A stretch of 64,000 bases of DNA from Catellatospora bangladeshensis (lineage in GTDB: Bacteria > Actinomycetota > Actinomycetes > Mycobacteriales > Micromonosporaceae). Every line of letters starts with the position of its first letter. The first letter of the stretch is position 1. The notes below the pieces were generated by a model. The model was not told the DNA's origin and made no database searches. It worked only from the letters and a program-made list of their open reading frames with translations. Below, piece by piece: positions 1-8,171 of this stretch. A program made the translations under genes and the position numbers. The stretch is taken from NCBI RefSeq assembly GCF_016862575.1, contig NZ_BONF01000042.1:1-64000 (forward strand), given 5' to 3'.

Positions 1-228
1 TGGCTTTCTTGGCTCAATGTCGCCGAGATCCCTGTCGACATCGTTCAGGGCACGCTCCACGGCACACACATGACGCGGCTCGCGCGCTCATGGCCGGCTC
101 CCGCGATCTCGGACATCAATGACATGGCTGAGGACGTCGGCCGTCTCCTGGTCACGTATCAGACCGGAGTGGTCCTGCCACGGCGAGACCACCTTCCGGA
201 CGAGTGGCCACCGCTCCGGATCCGCTGA
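1..228 (+). CDS. 3' end of an unidentified protein
   Basis: An open frame runs from the first base to a TGA at 226-228 and encodes 75 residues; its start lies before the window. The peptide contains WLNVAEIPVDIV near its start and ends PPLRIR. I recognise no domain. Codon third positions are GC-rich as in neighbouring genes, which supports a real coding tail. It converges on the next gene with only about 30 bases between them. Function unknown. Confidence 0.4.
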   Translation, partial: WLSWLNVAEIPVDIVQGTLHGTHMTRLARSWPAPAISDINDMAEDVGRLLVTYQTGVVLPRRDHLPDEWPPLRIR

Positions 229-259
229 CGTGTGCCCAGCCCAGCGCCCCGGACGAGAC

Positions 260-1612
260 TCATGATCCAGATGATGGCACCGGAGCCGTCGCAGCGGGGT
301 GGAGCCGTCGACCGGCTGCCTCGCGTACGTCGTCCTCCTCCAGTGGGTCTCGGCTCAGGTCGGCCAGCCACTGACGGGCGTCATCGGTGGGCGGCGTGTG
401 CTCGGCGGCGAGCAGCCGCACCCCAGGCTCGCAGTCCAGCAGGCCGAGGGGCAGCAGCTGCGTGGTGCGTTCCGTGTCGAGCGCGAGGAGGCTGGTCAGG
501 TAGCTGGTCCGCTCGTACGAGTGGGGCGAGCCGTGCAGCAGTCTGCGCAGAATGCGTACCAGCTGATCCTTGACGGAGACTGCGCCGCCCACGGTGGTCA
601 CGATGCGGGTGAGTCCTTCAGTGAGGGTGTCGTAGCCGCACCAGCCGGTGCACTCGTCGAGTTCTCGTACTGCGGCGAGCAGTGCAGGAATGTCGGCCTG
701 GCCGCCGTGATCGGCCAGGATCTGCCAGCCGGTCCAGGAGAGAGGATGGCCGGGTTGGGCGGCCCAGGTGCGCGCCTGCGTGAGCGCCAGGGGGCCGAGC
801 CGTCGGATCGTGGAGCCGAGGAAGGGCAGGTTGAGTTCCGCGACGCGGTCGGCGAGGCCGAGGAGTTCTGGTGCCGGTTCGCGGCGGCGGAGCTGGGCGA
901 GCACCGAGATTTTGGCCTGGCGGCTGACTGCGGTGGTGCCGAGGATCGCGATGAGCTCGCTGGTGGCCTTCTCTTCGAGGCCGGGTTGCCGGTGGCGCGA
1001 ACGTGCCCGCGCGATGCGGCTGTCGGCGGCGCTGAGAACAGCGTCGATGGCTGGATCGCGTCCGGTCCAGACCGACCAGGGCCCGCTGCCGGGGAGGACG
1101 TCGTGTGCGTCGTCGGGCCGCAGGCGGCGTGCCGCGACCGTCCAGAGGTCATCCCACCAGGTCGCGGGCCATTCGCCGGCGATCTGCTCAAGCACGTCGA
1201 TCCACCGGACGCCGTCGGCGGTGTAGTCGCGCAGCGCGCCCCGGGCGTGGTCGTCACCGGACCGAGCAAGAGCTGCGAGGACGCCTACAGCGACGTCGAA
1301 CTGGTTGTCGTCGTCGGTGGGATCGGGCTCGGTGTAGTGCTTCTGCGGGCCGCAGGCTCGCATCTGCCCGACCAGCGGAGCGAGGTCGAGGTGCAGGTCG
1401 CGCACCAGGCGGGCCAGGTACACGATCCGGTCGTCGACCTGCCAGTCCCACCGGTGGTCGCGGCGCAGGCACTCGCCGGCGAGCTGAGCACCGTCGGGAT
1501 CGCGCGGGGCCAGGTACGCGGCGTACCCGAGGCCACGCTGCATGCTGCCGCGCAGGGTTTTCGGAGAGTCGTAGTGCCAGGCGTGGTCGCAGTCCTCGTC
1601 AGCGCAGCTCAT
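260..1612 (-). CDS. HEAT-like/hypothetical protein
   Basis: This 450-residue soluble protein begins with a Cys/His-rich stretch (MSCADEDCDHAWHY). It then shows many amphipathic helices with LL, LAAL and ADR motifs, consistent with HEAT/ARM-like solenoid repeats, although I cannot assign a named family. I chose the ATG at 1610-1612 because it overlaps the stop codon of the upstream PAP2 gene by 14 bp, which suggests translational coupling. An in-frame ATG 16 codons upstream is possible. The third gene of a snapalysin, PAP2 and HEAT-like run. No signal peptide or membrane segment is seen. Function unknown. Confidence 0.6.
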   Translation of the reverse strand: MSCADEDCDHAWHYDSPKTLRGSMQRGLGYAAYLAPRDPDGAQLAGECLRRDHRWDWQVDDRIVYLARLVRDLHLDLAPLVGQMRACGPQKHYTEPDPTDDDNQFDVAVGVLAALARSGDDHARGALRDYTADGVRWIDVLEQIAGEWPATWWDDLWTVAARRLRPDDAHDVLPGSGPWSVWTGRDPAIDAVLSAADSRIARARSRHRQPGLEEKATSELIAILGTTAVSRQAKISVLAQLRRREPAPELLGLADRVAELNLPFLGSTIRRLGPLALTQARTWAAQPGHPLSWTGWQILADHGGQADIPALLAAVRELDECTGWCGYDTLTEGLTRIVTTVGGAVSVKDQLVRILRRLLHGSPHSYERTSYLTSLLALDTERTTQLLPLGLLDCEPGVRLLAAEHTPPTDDARQWLADLSRDPLEEDDVREAAGRRLHPAATAPVPSSGS

Positions 1613-2522
1613 CGGGGGGAGTATGGGCTGCCGCGGGTTCGGCGACCACCGCTTTATCAACGGGATCCGATTCCGCCGCAGGCCGCGCCCGGTGCCGTCG
1701 CCGGACGAGGCTGCCCCACGCCGTCGCGACCGCCACGGAGACGGCCACCAGCACCATGCTGCCCACGACGTCGAGCACGTAGTGATTGCCCGTCGCGATC
1801 ACGACCGCGACCATGAGCAACGGGAATGCCCACGCCAGCAGCGCCAGGCGCGGGCGCGACACCCGCAGCGCCGACCACGCGGCGTACGCGCACCACAGCG
1901 ACCAGCCGACGTGCAGGCTGGGCATCGCCGAGAAGTGGTTCTGGCCGTTCCCCAGGTCCCGGGAGGCATGACCCAGGATGTCGTACGCGGCGACGATGTC
2001 GACGACGCCGGGCAGCGCGAACCGTGGCGGCGACAGCGGCAGCGCCCAGTAGACCGGGAGGATGAGCACCGTCATCGCGACCAGCGTGCGGCGAATCCGG
2101 CGGTAGACGCCTGCATGCCGCAGGAACACCCACACCAGGACCGCGATGATCACTAGGTAGTAGAGCCGGTACACGTACACCGCCAGGTGGCTGACGAGCA
2201 CGTTGCCGGCCAGCCAGCCGTTCACGGTCCGCTCGATGTCCAGGTGCAGGGTCTGCTCGGCGGACTGGACGGCGTGCGCGTTGGCGGTGGCCGCAGCGAC
2301 GTCCTTGCCCGCCGCGGCGTGCAGCCGGGTGAAGACCACGAGCCAGAGCATCAGGCCGGCCACCTCGACCAGTGCGCCGGGCCGCCCGCCGGCACCTCGG
2401 ATGAGAGGGCTCGTCCAGGCTCGTACCAGCGGATTCGGTCTGTCACCGGCGGCCGCGCGCTCCTGACCGGCCCGCTCTGTCTGCCATGGACGGCGGCGTC
2501 TGGTCTCCGGCGGCGGAGTCAC
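1599..2522 (-). CDS. PAP2-superfamily (Aur1/Ipt1-like) membrane phosphatase or phosphotransferase
   Basis: A 307-residue integral membrane protein with about six hydrophobic segments. The PAP2 signature is visible: PPRF around 165-168, SAMPSLHVGW at 198-207 (catalytic His in PSLH) and GNHYVLDV from 245 (second His plus Asp). PSLH rather than PSGH and GNHYxxD are typical of the inositolphosphotransferase-like PAP2_3 branch, whose members act on lipid-linked phosphates at the membrane face. No ATG lies near the expected N-terminus; the GTG at 2520-2522 gives a basic cytoplasmic leader before the first membrane helix. It lies 77 bp after the snapalysin gene and is coupled to the HEAT-like gene. 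Substrate unknown. Confidence 0.75.
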   Translation of the reverse strand: MTPPPETRRRRPWQTERAGQERAAAGDRPNPLVRAWTSPLIRGAGGRPGALVEVAGLMLWLVVFTRLHAAAGKDVAAATANAHAVQSAEQTLHLDIERTVNGWLAGNVLVSHLAVYVYRLYYLVIIAVLVWVFLRHAGVYRRIRRTLVAMTVLILPVYWALPLSPPRFALPGVVDIVAAYDILGHASRDLGNGQNHFSAMPSLHVGWSLWCAYAAWSALRVSRPRLALLAWAFPLLMVAVVIATGNHYVLDVVGSMVLVAVSVAVATAWGSLVRRRHRARPAAESDPVDKAVVAEPAAAHTPPDELR

Positions 2523-2599
2523 GCGGCCACGATACGCCGACAGCGGGGACGGCAGGCCGTCAGGCGCCGCCGTCCCCGCTGTGGGCAAGGAGTGACCTG

Positions 2600-3154
2600 T
2601 CAGGCGCCGTCGTGGCGCCAGCCGGCGGTGACCAGGGCACCGCTGGCGAACAGGCTGTTGACCTTCGTGATCTCGGCGGAGTTCGGGAAGGCGCTGGTGC
2701 AGGAGGTGCCCGCGCTGCTGCCCGACATCAGTTCGGAGCAGATGCCGGTGCGCCGGTCGGGCAGGCCGAGGATGTGGCCGAGTTCGTGCGCGGCGATGCG
2801 GGTGGGGTTGTGGCCCTCGGCAGTGGCCTGGCGGCCCATGTAGATGGTGCCGTTGCCGAGGGAGTTCACGTAGGCGCGCGGCCAGTTGTTGTCGGCGTAG
2901 ACGCGGATGTTGAGCGGGCGGCCCGAGGTCCACCGCTCCAGGCGCACGTTGGTGACCCGGGCGTTCCAGTTGGCCGCGCCCTGGTGTACGACGTTGATGA
3001 ACTCGGCGGCCTGGCTCGCGTCGTAGTAGAGCACCCGGACGGCGGCGGGTGCCGGGGCCGCGGTGGCGGCCGCACTGCCGAAGAGCTGGCTGGACAGGGT
3101 CATCGTGATCGCGGCGAGGGTGGCCACGGCGATGCGCGCGAGGTGTTTTCTCAT
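2600..3154 (-). CDS. Snapalysin-family (M7) secreted zinc metalloprotease
   Basis: A 184-residue secreted protein. Residues 1-33 form a Sec signal peptide (basic start, hydrophobic core, Ala-rich end). The metzincin-type zinc site HELGHILGLPD is at 123-133, giving His, His and the Asp ligand typical of snapalysin. C139 and C152 could form a disulfide. The mature size of about 150 residues fits the M7 family, which is small and usually lacks a propeptide. Unlike classic Streptomyces snpA loci, no LysR regulator lies next to it. No clear Shine-Dalgarno sequence precedes the ATG at 3154. An AT-rich palindromic patch upstream may carry the promoter. Confidence 0.85.
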   Translation of the reverse strand: MRKHLARIAVATLAAITMTLSSQLFGSAAATAAPAPAAVRVLYYDASQAAEFINVVHQGAANWNARVTNVRLERWTSGRPLNIRVYADNNWPRAYVNSLGNGTIYMGRQATAEGHNPTRIAAHELGHILGLPDRRTGICSELMSGSSAGTSCTSAFPNSAEITKVNSLFASGALVTAGWRHDGA

Positions 3155-3172
3155 GAACAGACACGATGCCGC

Positions 3173-3203
3173 ATATGCTGAGATATTTCAATCTATAGAT
3201 ATG
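3173..3203 (-). promoter_or_regulatory. AT-rich palindromic promoter/operator patch
   Basis: In an otherwise about 70% GC background this short stretch is strongly AT-rich. It holds the perfect palindrome ATCTATAGAT (3191-3200), with a further ATAT on each side. It lies 19-49 bases upstream of the snapalysin start, where a -10 element or regulator site would be. The assignment rests on composition and position only. Confidence 0.35.
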
Positions 3204-3280
3204 ACTGCTCACGCCCTCATGGTGCGCGGGATGGTGCCGCATCGCCCTGAGCAGGGTCATTGACGCAGGATGCAACCACC

Positions 3281-3309
3281 ATGACCGGCGGAAGGAGCCC
3301 TCCTAGATT
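3281..3309 (+). promoter_or_regulatory. Candidate promoter of the small secreted protein gene
   Basis: ATGACC (3281-3286), a 17-nt spacer and TAGATT (3304-3309) resemble actinobacterial sigma-A-like -35/-10 elements. They lie 45 nt before the ATG at 3354. An AGGGGAG ribosome binding site sits 6 nt before that ATG. Confidence 0.35.
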
Positions 3310-3353
3310 CGAACACGTCCGCACCCGCGGACCACTCACGAGGGGAGCCCAAC

Positions 3354-3674
3354 ATGGGTATGAAGGTCCGGCTGCTGGTGGCAGCGGCGGCCGTCGCGAC
3401 GGGAGTCCTGACCGGCGCCACGGGGGCCCAGGCGTCGCTGGGGTCGTGCTCGGGCGCGGTGCAGAGCTTGAACAGTTGGACGGTCTACTGCAACGGCACG
3501 AACTCGACCCACGAGTACCGTGCGACGGCTAAGTGCTACACGCTGACCGGCGTCTACCACCACACCGCGTACGGCAGCTGGGTCACCGCCGGCTGGCCCA
3601 CCGTCAACTCGACGGCGAGCTGCACGTCGCAGTACGAGCTGGCCGACGGCTACTGGCAGACCCGCCTCAAGTGA
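3354..3674 (+). CDS. Small secreted Cys-containing protein, unknown function
   Basis: A 106-residue protein with a clear Sec signal peptide (basic start, AAAAVATGVLTGA core, cleavage after GAQA near residue 27). The mature part of about 79 residues is rich in Tyr, Trp, Thr and Ser and has four Cys, suggesting two disulfides. The start is supported by AGGGGAG spaced 6 nt before ATG; a second in-frame ATG lies two codons later. It resembles small extracellular proteins common in actinomycetes, but I can name no family. It converges on the SARP regulator, with a strong hairpin between them. Confidence 0.75.
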   Translation: MGMKVRLLVAAAAVATGVLTGATGAQASLGSCSGAVQSLNSWTVYCNGTNSTHEYRATAKCYTLTGVYHHTAYGSWVTAGWPTVNSTASCTSQYELADGYWQTRLK

Positions 3675-3717
3675 TCCGGCAACATCGCCGATTGACGCAT
3701 AGCGAGCTATAACAGTG

Positions 3718-3752
3718 CTCGGGTGGGCGGACGGTCCGTCGGCCCACCCGAG
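3718..3752. terminator. Bidirectional terminator-like hairpin
   Basis: CTCGGGTGGGC (3718-3728) pairs with GCCCACCCGAG (3742-3752), with an inner GACGG/CCGTC extension. It lies between two convergent genes. There is no U-tract, as is usual in high-GC actinomycetes. Confidence 0.65.
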
Positions 3753-3767
3753 TGCCGTCGGCCACGC

Positions 3768-6700
3768 TCAGCTGATCTCGCCATCATCGGCCCGAGGAAC
3801 CGCGCTGCGCGCAGCGCGAAAGCCTAGCGGTGCAGTGGCGGCGGCCATACCGTCGCGCGCCGCCTGCTCGAGCCGGGAATTCTCGAGCTTGCCGGCCAGA
3901 TCCGACGCCTCGCCGAACACCACCGCCGCCCGCTCCCGCTCCCCTAGCGCCGCGAGCACGCCGCCGTACTCGATCTGCGCCTCGAGCAGGAACGTCGGGT
4001 TCGCCCGCAGCGCGTCGACGCAACCTTCCAGCTCGCGGTTGGCCGAGCCGTAGTCGTGGCCGCGGGCGTGCACGACAGCCTGCGCGAAGTGCGCGTAACC
4101 GGCGTACTGCGGCAGCGACACCTGTTCGGCCAGGCCAAGCGCCTGGTGGGCGTGCAAGCGCGCGTCGGCGAGCTGTCCCGCGTTGGCCAACGTCACCGCC
4201 AGTTCGGAACGCACCACCAGCTCCCCGACCGGGTCGCGCTCCCGCTCGACCAGTGACAGGCATTCGGCGTACGCGCCGATGGCCTCCGGCCAGTTGCCGC
4301 GGTCGCGGTGGAACCGCGCCATCCGCCGCAGGCCGTGCGCCAGCGGCAGGCTCGCGTCGGCGGTCCGCAGCAGCCCGACCCCGCGCACGTAGTAGCCGCC
4401 GGCCGCCGTGGCGTCGCCGGTGCGGGCCGCGATGTCGCCCAGCGCGGTCAGCTTCACCCCGGCCTCGGCCATGTCACCCACCGCGAGGTAGTGCTCGGTG
4501 GCGTGCTCGAGGGCCGTGAGTTCTGCTGCCGTGTCGGCCAGCCCGTTGTAGATGTGGGCGGCGACCGTGTAGATCTCCGCCAGCAGCCACCGGTCGTCCA
4601 GCTGCCCGGCCAGCCCTAGCGCGCGGCCGATGTCGTCCGACGCGGCCTGCAGGTCGTCCTCCAGCAGGGCCGCGAACGCGATGCTCATCGAGATCGAGGC
4701 GATGCCTTCGGCGTCCCCGGTCTCCTGGACCGCCTCCAGGGCGCGCCGCCCCCGGCTGCGCACCTCCGCGGTGCGGGCCTCCATCCTCAGGTAGCCCTCG
4801 ACGTTGTAGATGAGCTTCCACTGCCACTCGGCGATACCGGCCTCGGCGCACCGCTCGACCATGTCGAGGATCGACGTGCACTCGATCGCGAACCAGGTCC
4901 GCGGATCGCGCCGGTGCACGTCGATCGGGGCGACGTGACCGGACTTCGGCGGGCGCGCGAAGGCGTCGGCGTAGTAGAGCGCCATGTCGGCCTCCTCGGC
5001 CAGGCACTGCCAGGCCCGCGCAACCCGGTCCAGCAGGTCGCGCAGCGCGGCGCCGGGCTCCTCGTCCCGTGCCCGGTCCGCGGCGAACGTGCGCACCAGA
5101 TCGTGCAGCCGGAACCGCTGCTGGCCGAGCGCGTCGGCACCCTGCGCGGTGACGAAGCTCGACTCGACCAGGGCCGCGAGCCGGTGCGGGCCGTCCTCGC
5201 TCCCGAAGACCTCGGCGGCGACCCACTCCGGGAACGTGTCCGTCGTGACGATGGCCAGCCGGCGCAGCAGCCGCTGCTCGTCGGGCGACAGCGCCGCATA
5301 CCCGGAGCTGAGGCTCATCCGGACGCCGCGCTCCGGGCTGGTCAGCCGGTCGAGCCGCCGGGAGGCGTCGACAAGCTGGGCGGCCACCGCCTGCAACCCC
5401 GACGGCGAGGCCATCGCCCGGGTGCCGCTGATCCGGGTCGCCAGCGGCAGGTAGCCGCAGTAGCCCGCGATCGCCACCGCGGCCCGCCTGTCGGCCTCCG
5501 TGCGGAACGAGCCGGACAGCCGCTCCAGCATCAGCAGCGCCTCACGCTCGCTCCACGGCTCCAGCTGCACGAAGGCGGCTCCGTCGAGGTCGATGAGCCG
5601 GCGGCGGCTCGTGACGATCACCGGGCACTCCGGTCCCGGCAGCAGCGGCGCGAGCTGCGCCACGTCAGCCGCGTTGTCGAGCAGGACCAGCAGCCGCCGC
5701 TCGGCCAGCATCGACCGGTAGAGCGCCGACGCCTCGTCCAGGTCCTGCGGCAGCGCGTCCGGCTCGACCCCGAGTGTGCGCAGGAAGCCGTGCAGGATCA
5801 GCCGCGGCTGACGAGGCTCGGCGTGCCCGCGCAGATCCGCGAACAGGTGCCCGGCGTCCAGCTCACCCGCCAGCGTGTGCAGCACGGCCAGCGCCAGGCT
5901 CGTCTTGCCGACACCGGGCAGCCCGCTGACCGCCACGACCGGCGCGGCCCCTGCCGCCAGCCGCTCGGCGACCGTCGCGCGGATCGCCGCGACCTCCTCG
6001 GCCCTGCCGACGAAGTCCGCCAGCGGCGCCGGAAGCTGACGGATGGCCGGTGCCTTCACCGCGGCGAACGGCTGCGGTGCCGCCACCGGCGCCGGGCTCG
6101 CGACCCGCAGCAGCTCGTCCCGCAGCCGCGTCAGCTCGCGCCCCGGGTCGATGCCGAGATCCTCGGCCAGGCGTGAGCGCAGCCGGTCGTAGGCCAGCAG
6201 CGCGTCGCGCTGGCGGCCGGTGCGGTGCAGGGCGGTCATCAGCATGCCGACCGCCCGTTCACGCCAGGGGTGCGCGGCCAGAAACGGGTCCAGCTCCGCG
6301 ATGACCACGTCGTGGCGACCGAGTTCGAGCTCGCAGTGGATGAGTTCCTCGTACGCGGCGTCGCACCGCTCGGTCAGCGCCCGCGCCAGCGCGCCCAGCC
6401 AGCCTTCGCCGAGCCCGGCCAGCGCGGCACCACGGCGCAGCGACAGCGCCTGGCGCAGGTGGTAGGCCGCGTCGTGCCACCCGCCCTGCCTAACGAGCAC
6501 GTTCGCCCTGGTCACGTGGGTGTCGAAGACGTCGACGTCGCGGCTGCCCGGCGGCGCGGTCAGCAGGTAGCCGCCGGCCGTGCTCGTGATCAGATCGGGT
6601 GCTCCGGCGGCGCGCAGCGCCGAACGCAACTCCGAGACCCGGTTCCGGGCCTGGGTCGGCGCGGTGCGCGGCGGATCGTCGCCCCACGCCGCCGCGACGA

Positions 6701-6887
6701 GATCGGCCACGCTGAGTGAGGTGCCGGCTCTGGCGATCAGCGACGCCATGATGGCCTGCGGATGGCGTCCGCCGAGCGGGACGATGATGTCGCCGACCCG
6801 CACCTGCACCGGCCCGAGCAGGCGGAACTGGACATCTTCCCTGGCTGCCAACGTCGGTCCCCTGTCGCGCTCCCCGTTGCCAGGCAC
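3768..6887 (-). CDS. SARP/AfsR-family transcriptional regulator (BTAD, NB-ARC, TPR)
   Basis: A 1039-residue AfsR-like regulator. Residues about 19-110 form an OmpR-type winged-helix DNA-binding domain. Residues 115-262 are the bacterial transcriptional activation domain (VDVFDTHV through EDLGIDPGREL). An NB-ARC ATPase follows, with P-loop GLPGVGKTS at 322-330 and a Walker B-like LLVLLDNA. The C-terminal third is TPR-like helices. Such proteins activate secondary-metabolite or morphogenesis genes. The longest frame begins at GTG 6887 without a clear ribosome site. A TTG at 6848 is preceded by AGGGGA at 6 nt and could be the true start. It is divergent from the winged-helix regulator at 7081, its most obvious possible target. 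No biosynthetic cluster is visible nearby. Confidence 0.9.
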   Translation of the reverse strand: MPGNGERDRGPTLAAREDVQFRLLGPVQVRVGDIIVPLGGRHPQAIMASLIARAGTSLSVADLVAAAWGDDPPRTAPTQARNRVSELRSALRAAGAPDLITSTAGGYLLTAPPGSRDVDVFDTHVTRANVLVRQGGWHDAAYHLRQALSLRRGAALAGLGEGWLGALARALTERCDAAYEELIHCELELGRHDVVIAELDPFLAAHPWRERAVGMLMTALHRTGRQRDALLAYDRLRSRLAEDLGIDPGRELTRLRDELLRVASPAPVAAPQPFAAVKAPAIRQLPAPLADFVGRAEEVAAIRATVAERLAAGAAPVVAVSGLPGVGKTSLALAVLHTLAGELDAGHLFADLRGHAEPRQPRLILHGFLRTLGVEPDALPQDLDEASALYRSMLAERRLLVLLDNAADVAQLAPLLPGPECPVIVTSRRRLIDLDGAAFVQLEPWSEREALLMLERLSGSFRTEADRRAAVAIAGYCGYLPLATRISGTRAMASPSGLQAVAAQLVDASRRLDRLTSPERGVRMSLSSGYAALSPDEQRLLRRLAIVTTDTFPEWVAAEVFGSEDGPHRLAALVESSFVTAQGADALGQQRFRLHDLVRTFAADRARDEEPGAALRDLLDRVARAWQCLAEEADMALYYADAFARPPKSGHVAPIDVHRRDPRTWFAIECTSILDMVERCAEAGIAEWQWKLIYNVEGYLRMEARTAEVRSRGRRALEAVQETGDAEGIASISMSIAFAALLEDDLQAASDDIGRALGLAGQLDDRWLLAEIYTVAAHIYNGLADTAAELTALEHATEHYLAVGDMAEAGVKLTALGDIAARTGDATAAGGYYVRGVGLLRTADASLPLAHGLRRMARFHRDRGNWPEAIGAYAECLSLVERERDPVGELVVRSELAVTLANAGQLADARLHAHQALGLAEQVSLPQYAGYAHFAQAVVHARGHDYGSANRELEGCVDALRANPTFLLEAQIEYGGVLAALGERERAAVVFGEASDLAGKLENSRLEQAARDGMAAATAPLGFRAARSAVPRADDGEIS

Positions 6888-7080
6888 AGGTTATCCGCGC
6901 CCGCACAGGCGTACGACAGCCGGGGGCGCATGCACTGTGCGCGATCTGTGACGGCTCTGTGATCGCGATTCCTAGATTCCTTTCGAGCCGCCAAGACCTG
7001 CTGCTCACGGGGGAAAGGTCCAGCATCCGCATGCCCAAAACCATCTATACCAGACGAATCAGCGTAATCGGGAAACTCCC
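6888..7080. promoter_or_regulatory. Divergent regulator-regulator intergenic region
   Basis: This 193-bp region separates the SARP gene from a winged-helix regulator and should hold both promoters. A TAGATT hexamer (6973-6978) on the plus strand is a plausible -10, but the -35 is not clear. No convincing operator repeat was found. SARPs bind spaced direct heptamers, and I could not identify a reliable set. Confidence 0.3.
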
Positions 7081-8070
7081 GTGCTGAGAATCCACTTCAC
7101 ACCCGCAGATCTAGTCGCCGTCCGCATCGCCGCCAAACCCGATCCGATGTGGGAACTGGCGCTGAGCATGCACCACCTGCGCTACCGCAACCCGCCCGTC
7201 GCGCTGGCGCCGTGGAAGCAGCGGCTGGCCGGCCTGCTGCAGCCACAGAGCCCGCTACGGACCGACATCGACCTCCTGCTGGCCGTCAACCCAGCCGTCG
7301 GATACTTCCCGGACCTTCTGACGCCGAGCCAGTCACGGGACGGGTTCGAGCACGGGGTGCAAGCGGTCCTCGCCACCTCGAAACGCCGTCTCGGCGAGGA
7401 GATCACGCGGGTCGCTCGACCCGCATCCGCACAGGACCGCGTCGCGATGGAAGACCTCCGTTCCGGCAGGACCACCGCGGTGCGCGCGCTGGGAACGGGA
7501 CTGCGCCAGTACAAGAGAATCGCGCTCGATCCCTACTGGGATCGGCTGGTCACCGCGTTCGACGCCGACCGCGTCGCGCGAGCACGGCAGCTGCTCTCCG
7601 ACGGGCTGGGACCGTTCCTGTCCCACCTGCACCCGACGGCCCGGTTCCGCGACGCGGTGCTGCACATCACGAACTCAGGCACCTCGCCGGTGGAGCGTGA
7701 CCTGCACCTCGCCGGACGCGGCCTGACCCTGATCCCCAGCTATTTCAAGCGTGCCGCCAGCCTGATGGTGCTCGCCGACGAGAGCCTTCCACCGGTCCTC
7801 GTCTATCCCATCGATCGCGACCTCAAGATGATGGCCGCCGCGCGTCACTCGCCCCTGGCCAGGCTGCTCGGTGAGACGCGCGCTCGTGTCCTGGAGTGCG
7901 TCGAAGGACTCAGCACCTCCGAGATAGCCGCGCGGCTCACCCTCTCGCCGCCTGCCGTCAGCAGACACCTGACGGCGCTGCGCAACGCGGGCCTGGTCGC
8001 CGCGAGCCGCTATCACAACTCGGTGGTCCACACCCCGACGCCGCTGGGACGTACGCTGCTCGAAGGATAG
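7081..8070 (+). CDS. Winged-helix (ArsR-like) transcriptional regulator
   Basis: A 329-residue protein with a long N-terminal region of unknown fold. A C-terminal winged HTH spans about 268-329, with the helix-turn-helix GLSTSEIAARLTLSPPAVSR followed by HLTALRNAGLVAASR and a wing. This layout matches the large actinobacterial ArsR-like/DUF5937-type regulators, whose N-terminal part probably senses a ligand. Translation starts at GTG 7081, and the preceding ribosome site is weak. It is divergent from the SARP gene. Its stop codon is followed immediately by a perfect 23-bp hairpin. Confidence 0.8.
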   Translation: MLRIHFTPADLVAVRIAAKPDPMWELALSMHHLRYRNPPVALAPWKQRLAGLLQPQSPLRTDIDLLLAVNPAVGYFPDLLTPSQSRDGFEHGVQAVLATSKRRLGEEITRVARPASAQDRVAMEDLRSGRTTAVRALGTGLRQYKRIALDPYWDRLVTAFDADRVARARQLLSDGLGPFLSHLHPTARFRDAVLHITNSGTSPVERDLHLAGRGLTLIPSYFKRAASLMVLADESLPPVLVYPIDRDLKMMAAARHSPLARLLGETRARVLECVEGLSTSEIAARLTLSPPAVSRHLTALRNAGLVAASRYHNSVVHTPTPLGRTLLEG

Positions 8071-8122
8071 GCGGGTGGCGCCGCGGGTCCGGTAACGTGA
8101 CCGGACCCGCGGCGCCACCCGC
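8071..8122. terminator. Perfect 23-bp stem hairpin, bidirectional terminator
   Basis: Positions 8071-8093 are exactly complementary to 8100-8122, with the loop AACGTG. The stem starts at the base right after the stop codon of the regulator gene and lies between two convergent genes. Confidence 0.75.
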
Positions 8123-8171
8123 TACTCATTGGGGAGAATGCCGACGATCGACGCAGACGCCGAGCGGGCTC

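Noticed and set aside
299-1816. 505-codon plus-strand frame
   Set aside because: Antisense shadow of the HEAT-like and PAP2 genes; composition is biased and no start context is seen.
2523-3275. N-terminal extension of the PAP2 gene to 3275
   Set aside because: It overlaps the snapalysin gene in another frame and is Arg/His-rich without structure.
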